NCBI GenBank assembly: GCA_043777595.1
Contig: JAYWHT010000069.1
Location: 1-39,516 of the forward strand
DNA length: 39,516 bases
Direction of reading: 5' to 3'
From: JAYVJH01 sp043777595
GTDB lineage: Bacteria > Bacteroidota > Bacteroidia > Cytophagales > Spirosomataceae
Shown: positions 34,618-39,516 of the stretch, piece by piece
Numbering within the stretch: the stretch's first letter is position 1
Layout of the letters: every line of letters starts with the position of its first letter
Position numbers and translations under genes: made by a program
Notes under the pieces: generated by a model
What the model saw: only the letters and a program-made list of their open reading frames with translations
What the model was told of the DNA's origin: nothing
Database searches by the model: none

Positions 34618-34893
34618 ATGATGACTATTGGCGAAAAACTACGGGGAATCAGAGACCTCAGAAAGCTCTCACAAGAAAATATGGCCGCCATGCTGGGGCT
34701 TTCGGTGCTGGCTTATGGCGAAATCGAACGAGGAAATGACATAAAATTGTCAAGGCTAAACCAGATTGCGGAAAAATTGGGTGTAAGCACGGCCAAAATA
34801 CTGGGATTTGAAGAAAATATTTCTAATTTTTTTGACCAATGTAGCGGTGCAATAGGGCTAAATCATGGCCAACAAAATAATAACTATGACTAA
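34618..34893 (+). CDS. XRE-type HTH regulator, truncated by a stop codon
   Basis: A 91-aa protein with a Cro/CI-type helix-turn-helix (IGEKLRGIRDLRKLSQENMA, then LSVLAYGEIERG). After the HTH comes a linker that ends NHGQQNNNYD. The reading frame stops at TAA (34891-34893) but continues in the same frame two codons later into a leucine-zipper segment (34900-35025). Related Cytophagales regulators, as I recall them, carry such a coiled coil fused at the C-terminus, so this gene looks cut by a single nonsense codon. ATG 34621 is an equally good start. Confidence 0.82.
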   Translation: MMTIGEKLRGIRDLRKLSQENMAAMLGLSVLAYGEIERGNDIKLSRLNQIAEKLGVSTAKILGFEENISNFFDQCSGAIGLNHGQQNNNYD

Positions 34894-34899
34894 CGAGAA

Positions 34900-35025
34900 A
34901 TGCAGTACAAATTAGAAAAGGCACAGTTAGAACTCAAAAACTGTCGATTAGAGAACGACAATCTGAGACTAAAATTAGAAAAAGTTGAGGTGGAACTCAA
35001 ACTGTTAAAGGATAAATATGAGTAG
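34900..35025 (+). pseudogene. Detached coiled-coil tail of the HTH regulator
   Basis: 41 codons in the same frame as the HTH gene, separated from it only by TAA-CGA-GAA. The sequence (MQYKLEKAQLELKNCRLEND at its start) has Leu or Val at regular heptad spacing, a typical dimerising coiled coil. It has its own ATG and could be made as a separate peptide, but is best explained as the C-terminus of a 135-aa regulator. Confidence 0.65.
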
Positions 35026-35089
35026 TGTCATATCTAAGCACAAATTTTTATGGTTCAACTATAATTGATACGAAAATTGTCTATGCGTC

Positions 35090-35139
35090 CCAGTGAGGAT
35101 ACAGATAAAGGTGATTTTCGTTGCCTGTGTCCTCACTGG
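35090..35139. repeat. REP-like hairpin in intergenic DNA
   Basis: 15-bp inverted repeat (35090-35104 with 35125-35139; CCAGTGAGGATACAG and its complement with one G-U pair) around a 20-nt loop. It lies in the 238-base gap before the histidine kinase gene. No T-run follows, so a repeat element or RNA structure is likelier than a terminator. Confidence 0.5.
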
Positions 35140-35263
35140 CAATCCTCGTCCCCTATAAATCGATGAAAAACCATCTTTGTCTAATCACAACAAATAAATA
35201 ACTTTTGTTTGTTGTGTCAGAAATTACACCAATACCCCTCAGCGAACTCAGCCCCTCTGCGAG

Positions 35264-36460
35264 ATGAAACTACCATTATTAGATATTTACCAACAAAAAA
35301 ACATACTCCAAGTTTTTATTGGTATCAATTTGGCCTTGATTGGTATTGTTTCGTTGTTTTATACCTACAATATTGTCGAGAACATTGACAAACGTGAGCA
35401 GCAGCAACTTAGGCTTTATGCTCAGTTATTGCAATATTCGGCCAACCACGCTGCCGAAGAAAATACCGAAGATTTTACGATATTGATAGAAATCGTAGAT
35501 CAAAACATCATTCAGAGCCGAATCCCGTACTTATTGGTGAGCGAAGACAACATACCGATAGATGCCCGAAATATTGATATGCCAGACAATCTAAAAATGG
35601 CCGACAAACAGCGTATTTTAGAACAGAAATTTATAGATATCAAAGACGAACACCCCCCAATCGTTATCAATATTTCGGATATCAGGCAATATATTTATTT
35701 TGGCGACTCGCCCCTGCTTACCCAAATGCGCTACTATCCGTACATTCAGTTATTGTCGTTGTTGGTGTTGTCGGTGTTGGCTTATTTGGTATTTAGTTCG
35801 TCTCGTACGGCAGAGCAAAATCGAGTTTGGGTAGGTTTGGCCAAAGAAACGGCACATCAATTAGGTACACCGATTGCCTCGATGATGGGCTGGGTAGAGT
35901 TGTTTAGAAGTATGCCCGAGCAATATTCGGACGAAATTACAGACGAAATCGAAAAAGATGTCAAACGATTAGAAACCATTACTACCCGTTTTTCGAGTAT
36001 AGGCTCTGTACCTGTTATGAAAGACGAAGACATTGCCCAGCTTGTGGGGCCGTTTTTGGTTTATTTGCAACGGCGTATATCGACAAAAGTAAAAATAACG
36101 TTTCTGAACGAACTGCCCCCCAACCAGATCGTACTGCTCAATCGTAGCTTGTTTGAGTGGGTTATCGAAAATCTCTGTAAAAATGCCGTTGATGCCATGA
36201 GTGGTATAGGGAGTATTGAGGTGTCGATGGTACAACAACGAAACGAAATTGTTATTGACATTGCCGATACGGGTAAAGGGATTTTGAAAAAAAGCTGGAA
36301 AAAAGTATTTAAACCTGGATACAGCACCAAAAAACGAGGCTGGGGACTTGGTTTGACGCTCGCCAAACGAATTATCGAAGAATATCATGGTGGTAAACTT
36401 TACATCAGAAACTCGGAAATAAACAAGGGTACAACTTTTAGGATTATTCTAAAAACGTAA
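35264..36460 (+). CDS. Sensor histidine kinase
   Basis: A 398-aa membrane kinase with TM segments at about 17-38 and 157-178 enclosing a 120-residue periplasmic sensor region. The phospho-acceptor is H198 in AKETAHQLGTPIASMMGW, an H-box style common in Bacteroidetes. The ATP-binding domain has ENLCKNAVDAMSG (N-box), IADTGKGI (G1) and RGWGLGLTLAKRII (G2). No response regulator gene is adjacent, so its partner is encoded elsewhere. It may be transcribed with uxaB, 46 bases downstream. Confidence 0.92.
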   Translation: MKLPLLDIYQQKNILQVFIGINLALIGIVSLFYTYNIVENIDKREQQQLRLYAQLLQYSANHAAEENTEDFTILIEIVDQNIIQSRIPYLLVSEDNIPIDARNIDMPDNLKMADKQRILEQKFIDIKDEHPPIVINISDIRQYIYFGDSPLLTQMRYYPYIQLLSLLVLSVLAYLVFSSSRTAEQNRVWVGLAKETAHQLGTPIASMMGWVELFRSMPEQYSDEITDEIEKDVKRLETITTRFSSIGSVPVMKDEDIAQLVGPFLVYLQRRISTKVKITFLNELPPNQIVLLNRSLFEWVIENLCKNAVDAMSGIGSIEVSMVQQRNEIVIDIADTGKGILKKSWKKVFKPGYSTKKRGWGLGLTLAKRIIEEYHGGKLYIRNSEINKGTTFRIILKT

Positions 36461-36506
36461 CTGTTGTAAGTAAAAATCACCCAAAAATCACTTTGTGTTT
36501 TTATAA

Positions 36507-38000
36507 ATGTTAATGAACCTAATGCAACTCTCAAAACAACTGACCGATAATTCTACTCAATATACGTTCGATTTGCCAGTAAAAGTGCTTCAATTTGGTA
36601 CGGGCGTTTTGCTTCGGGGGCTGTGTGATACCCTGATTGATAATGCCAACAAGCAGGGTGTTTTCAATGGCCGTATCGTGGTCGTCAAGTCCACTAAGGG
36701 GTCTGCCGACGAGTTCATAGTGCAAGATGGTCTTTATACAGTTTGTGTAAGAGGCCAACAAAACGGCCAAACCATAGACGAGGCCGTTACGGTGAGTGCC
36801 ATCAGTCGGGTTATTTCGGCACAAGACAACTGGCGAGCTGTATTGGACGTAGCCAAAAATCCACATTTAGAAGTCATACTATCCAACACCACCGAAGTAG
36901 GTATTCAGTATGTCGAAGAGAGTATTTTTCAGAGTCCACCCCAGTCATTCCCGGCCAAACTAACTGCATTTTTGTATGAGCGGTTCAGAAATTTTGGAGG
37001 AAAAAAAGACAAAGGATTGATTGTTGTACCTACCGAATTGATTTCAGACAACGGTCTCAAACTGCGTGAATGTGTCGAAAAATTAGCCGATTACAACGAG
37101 TTAGGTAAGTTGTTTGTTAAATGGTTAAAATTTCATGTAAAATTTTGTAACTCGTTGGTGGACAGAATCGTACCGGGCAAACCCGATGCCAAAACAGTAG
37201 CCGACTTAGAATCAAAATTAGGATATACCGACTCACTGCTGACGGTGGCCGAACCGTATTATTTGTGGGCCATTGAGGGCGATGAAAGCGTCAAGAAGCG
37301 ACTATCGTTTGCCGATGTAAACCCCAACGTTATTATCGAAGAAGACATTAGTTACTATAAAGAACGAAAACTCAGAATCTTGAACGGTAGCCATAGCGCC
37401 GCCGCTCCGTTGGGCTTTTTGGCCGGTTTTGATATTGTCTATCAGTGTACCCAAGACAAAGCAATGGGCGATTTTTACAGAAATATTATTTTTGATGAAA
37501 TCGTACCCACCTTAGCATTTCCAGAACAAGCCGAAGCACTCCAAACCTTTGCAGACGAAATATTAGACCGCTACGCCAACCCGTTTATTCAGCATAAATT
37601 GATAGGCATAACGCTGCAACAAAGCTCAAAAATGAATGCCCGTAATGTCAAAACAATTAGTAGATATTTCAAAAAAATGGGCAAAGCACCTAAATTATTT
37701 GCACTTGGTTTTGCTGCATATTTATTGTTTGAAAAATCGGTAAAAGAAGAAAATGGGCAGTATTTTGGTCAAAGAGGCGAGCAGTTCTACCCCATCAACG
37801 ACGATGCCGCTGCGTATTTTTATCAGAAATGGCAGGGGGTAACGGTAGCTACTTTGCCACAGTTTGTAGAGGACGTTCTAAAAAATAAAAAACTTTGGGA
37901 CAGCGACCTCACCAAAATCACTGGCTTCGCCTACTTGATAACTGGTTACTTGGCGACTATGATGAGCAAGGGTGTAAAAGCAGCGCTCGCAGAAGTATAG
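36507..38000 (+). CDS. uxaB: Tagaturonate reductase (altronate oxidoreductase)
   Basis: NAD-dependent reduction of D-tagaturonate to D-altronate in galacturonate breakdown. The 497-aa protein belongs to the polyol-specific long-chain dehydrogenase family: N-terminal Rossmann part (VLQFGTGVLLRG, VVVKSTKGS, LSNTTEVGIQY) and a C-terminal catalytic domain with the family motif K-x4-N-x2-H in KLRILNGSHSA. Length and the QFGTGVLLRGL start fit UxaB rather than mannitol dehydrogenase. Starts at 36507, 36513 or 36522 are all possible. Other uronate genes (uxaA, uxaC) are not in the window. Confidence 0.88.
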   Translation: MLMNLMQLSKQLTDNSTQYTFDLPVKVLQFGTGVLLRGLCDTLIDNANKQGVFNGRIVVVKSTKGSADEFIVQDGLYTVCVRGQQNGQTIDEAVTVSAISRVISAQDNWRAVLDVAKNPHLEVILSNTTEVGIQYVEESIFQSPPQSFPAKLTAFLYERFRNFGGKKDKGLIVVPTELISDNGLKLRECVEKLADYNELGKLFVKWLKFHVKFCNSLVDRIVPGKPDAKTVADLESKLGYTDSLLTVAEPYYLWAIEGDESVKKRLSFADVNPNVIIEEDISYYKERKLRILNGSHSAAAPLGFLAGFDIVYQCTQDKAMGDFYRNIIFDEIVPTLAFPEQAEALQTFADEILDRYANPFIQHKLIGITLQQSSKMNARNVKTISRYFKKMGKAPKLFALGFAAYLLFEKSVKEENGQYFGQRGEQFYPINDDAAAYFYQKWQGVTVATLPQFVEDVLKNKKLWDSDLTKITGFAYLITGYLATMMSKGVKAALAEV

Positions 38001-38016
38001 TTTTTGGCGAGCGTTG
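37981..38016. terminator. Possible bidirectional terminator between uxaB and era
   Basis: 10-bp stem with one G-U pair (CAGCGCTCGC at 37981-37990 with 38007-38016) overlapping the end of uxaB, followed by an AT-rich run, in the 34-base gap between convergent genes. Confidence 0.4.
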
Positions 38017-38034
38017 TATAATTTTTATCAAATG

Positions 38035-38961
38035 TTATTCTTCATAGCCAAAGGCTTTGAGTCTATGAATTTTATTGCGCCAGTCGGGTTCTACTTTTAC
38101 AAATTGTTCCAAAAATACTTTCTTGCCAAAAAACGCTTCCATATCGGTACGGGCTTCGATGCCCACTTTTTTGAGCATTTTGCCGTTTTCGCCAATCAAT
38201 ATAGATTTTTGAGTAGGCCGCTCTACCCATATTTCGGCTCTGATGACTATGATGTCTTTCTTTTCTTTAAAATCCATCACTACCACTTCTGAACTGTACG
38301 GTATTTCTTGTTTGTAGTTCAAAAATATTTTTTCACGAATCATCTCCGCTGCAAAAAAACGTTCAGGCTTGTCAGTTAGTTCTTCACTGTCAAAATACGG
38401 TGGGTGCAGTGGCAACAGATTGATGATTTCAGAAAACAGGCCATCAATATTGGTATTTTTGAGAGCCGAAATCGGCACTACTTTCTCCAAATGCAGGGCT
38501 TCGTTCCAGGTTAGGGTTCGTTCGGCTACTTGCTCGGGTGTGGCCAAATCTGTTTTGTTCAATACCAAAACCACAGGCGCATCGGTACGTGTCAGTAGTT
38601 CTATTACTTCATGGTTTTCGATTTTTTCGCCTACTTCTGTTACAAACAACACCACATCTGCATCTTCGAGCGAGCCTTTTACGAATGTCATCATAGACTC
38701 GTGTAGCCGATAAGCAGGTTTTAGTACACCAGGCGTGTCCGAATACACTAATTGAAATGGCGTGCCGTTGTGGTTACCGTTCAGAATACCCATGATGCGG
38801 TGTCGAGTCGTTTGGGCTTTTGATGTAATGATAGAGAGCTTTTCGCCCACGAGCGCATTCATCAATGTTGATTTACCAACGTTTGGTCGGCCTATAATAC
38901 TCACAAAACCAGCTCGGTGCTTGGGGTTTTGGATTGGTATGTTTTGAATTTCGAGTTCCAC
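38035..38961 (-). CDS. era: GTPase Era
   Basis: Essential GTPase that binds 16S rRNA near its 3' end and assists 30S ribosome assembly. The 308-aa protein has G1 GRPNVGKST (24-32), G2 in TSKAQTTRHR, G3 DTPGVL, G4 NKTDL and G5 ISALK, then a C-terminal KH domain with the GENG loop (ILIGENGKMLKKVG). Length and architecture are normal. A -7 promoter box lies at 38979-38986. Confidence 0.96.
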   Translation of the reverse strand: MELEIQNIPIQNPKHRAGFVSIIGRPNVGKSTLMNALVGEKLSIITSKAQTTRHRIMGILNGNHNGTPFQLVYSDTPGVLKPAYRLHESMMTFVKGSLEDADVVLFVTEVGEKIENHEVIELLTRTDAPVVLVLNKTDLATPEQVAERTLTWNEALHLEKVVPISALKNTNIDGLFSEIINLLPLHPPYFDSEELTDKPERFFAAEMIREKIFLNYKQEIPYSSEVVVMDFKEKKDIIVIRAEIWVERPTQKSILIGENGKMLKKVGIEARTDMEAFFGKKVFLEQFVKVEPDWRNKIHRLKAFGYEE

Positions 38962-38978
38962 AGAAAAATTTATTTTTG

Positions 38979-38986
38979 CAAAGATA
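38979..38986 (-). promoter_or_regulatory. -7 box for era
   Basis: TATCTTTG on the minus strand (38986 to 38979) matches TAnnTTTG, 17 bases upstream of the era ATG. It directly abuts a plus-strand TATTTTTG (38971-38978), giving two back-to-back boxes. Confidence 0.55.
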
Positions 38987-38987
38987 G

Positions 38988-39017
38988 TTGTTTTCTAAAA
39001 AGAAACCTCCATCTTTG
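38988..39017 (+). promoter_or_regulatory. Probable promoter of the initiator tRNA gene
   Basis: TTG (38988-38990), a 19-base spacer and CATCTTTG (39010-39017), one mismatch from TAnnTTTG, placed 16 bases before the mature tRNA 5' end. Confidence 0.5.
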
Positions 39018-39032
39018 CACTCCAATCTACAT

Positions 39033-39105
<73 letters not shown>

Positions 39106-39113
39106 CATTTTTG

Positions 39114-39152
39114 AAGGCTAACACGTTGAAAATCAATATGTTAGCCTTTTTT
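39114..39152 (+). terminator. Intrinsic terminator after the tRNA
   Basis: 10-bp perfect stem (AAGGCTAACA, 39114-39123, with 39139-39148) and a 15-nt loop, followed by a T-run to 39152. Confidence 0.8.
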
Positions 39153-39291
39153 AATGCCCCTTTTGTGAAGCGTTTGGTGAAGCGTTTTACTATTTTCAGT
39201 AACTTATTGCCTGTATTTCGGCCTTAACATCGGCAAAAAAAAAACCTCCACCGTTTCGGGTAAGGGGTTTACAAAAAAATCGCTGAGGTTG

Positions 39292-39516
39292 TCAAAATAT
39301 AATTTCACCTGGCACTATTTGGGTATCTGTCGTAACATCTACCGATTGATTTTTGGGAATAATGTACTGCAATAGCTTTTCAATAAACAAAATACGGTCT
39401 TTCGGGTCGAGGCTGTCTAAATCTTGCTGTAAACCGTCTAAATTTCTACTCACAAACTTTGTCATAAATTCCTTGACCTCCGCCGTGGTTCTGTTTGGCT
39501 TTCCTTTTGGTCGCCC
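39292..39516 (-). CDS. C-terminal part of a GRPKG-type protein (partial)
   Basis: An open frame of 74 codons enters from the right edge and stops at TGA (39292-39294). It begins GRPKGKPNRTTAEVKEF and continues as a charged helical region (LDPKDRILFIEKLLQYIIP). A GRPKG motif followed by Asn/Thr and helices is common in short phage- or mobile-element-associated DNA-binding proteins of Bacteroidetes, so that is a plausible role, not an established one. The N-terminus lies outside the window. The 186 bases between the tRNA and this gene hold only the terminator. Confidence 0.65.
   Translation of the reverse strand, partial: GRPKGKPNRTTAEVKEFMTKFVSRNLDGLQQDLDSLDPKDRILFIEKLLQYIIPKNQSVDVTTDTQIVPGEIIF

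Overview
The window looks like a chromosomal segment of a Bacteroidetes bacterium, most likely order Cytophagales (my guess: the Runella/Flectobacillus/Arcicella neighbourhood). The basis is a SusC/SusD outer-membrane pair, a DUF4286 protein, a sortilin-like BNR-repeat exoprotein, polytopic TPR proteins, AT-rich intergenic DNA without Shine-Dalgarno sequences, and several promoters matching the Bacteroidetes -7 box TAnnTTTG. Genes sit on both strands in short operons. No stretch over 300 bases lacks a gene.

Layout. 1-2040: an ABC ATPase, DUF4286 and an RluA-type pseudouridine synthase. 2038-4136: a membrane-anchored sulfatase bracketed by a 47-bp direct repeat that copies the stop codon of the gene before it and the start of the gene after it, as if the sulfatase had been inserted there. 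4095-7943: a fused HyuA-HyuB 5-oxoprolinase carrying several in-frame repeat insertions. 7975-13044 (minus strand): sortilin/BNR protein, DeoR regulator and a YhcG/DUF1016 nuclease. 13316-17812: susC-susD, closed by a 24-bp perfect terminator hairpin. 17943-23216: a TPR protein, and a SerC-like aminotransferase operon with two tiny overlapping ORFs and a polytopic TPR protein. 23317-25607: exported beta-carbonic anhydrase, DUF2490 protein and a LolD/MacB-type ABC ATPase.

25642-28198 holds nagA between two damaged toxin-antitoxin loci: DUF433 with a PIN-like toxin lacking a start codon in its frame, and a RelE/HigB-like toxin broken by a one-base shift beside an intact HTH antitoxin. 28302-32838: cysteine desulfurase, a glutamine amidotransferase (TrpG/PabA), two thioredoxin-fold proteins and biotin carboxylase (accC). 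32877-35025: two poorly characterised exported proteins, one a lipoprotein with an extreme Ala/Val hydrophobic tail, and an HTH regulator whose coiled-coil tail is cut off by one in-frame stop. 35264-39516: histidine kinase, tagaturonate reductase, Era, an initiator tRNA, and the C-terminal part of a GRPKG-type protein running off the window.

Most genes are housekeeping or typical of Bacteroidetes. I found no clear new multi-gene system, no CRISPR array and no complete insertion sequence. The most notable signals are small-scale: the repeat-flanked sulfatase, palindromic or low-complexity repeats translated inside genes, and three regulatory or toxin genes each disrupted by one or a few bases.
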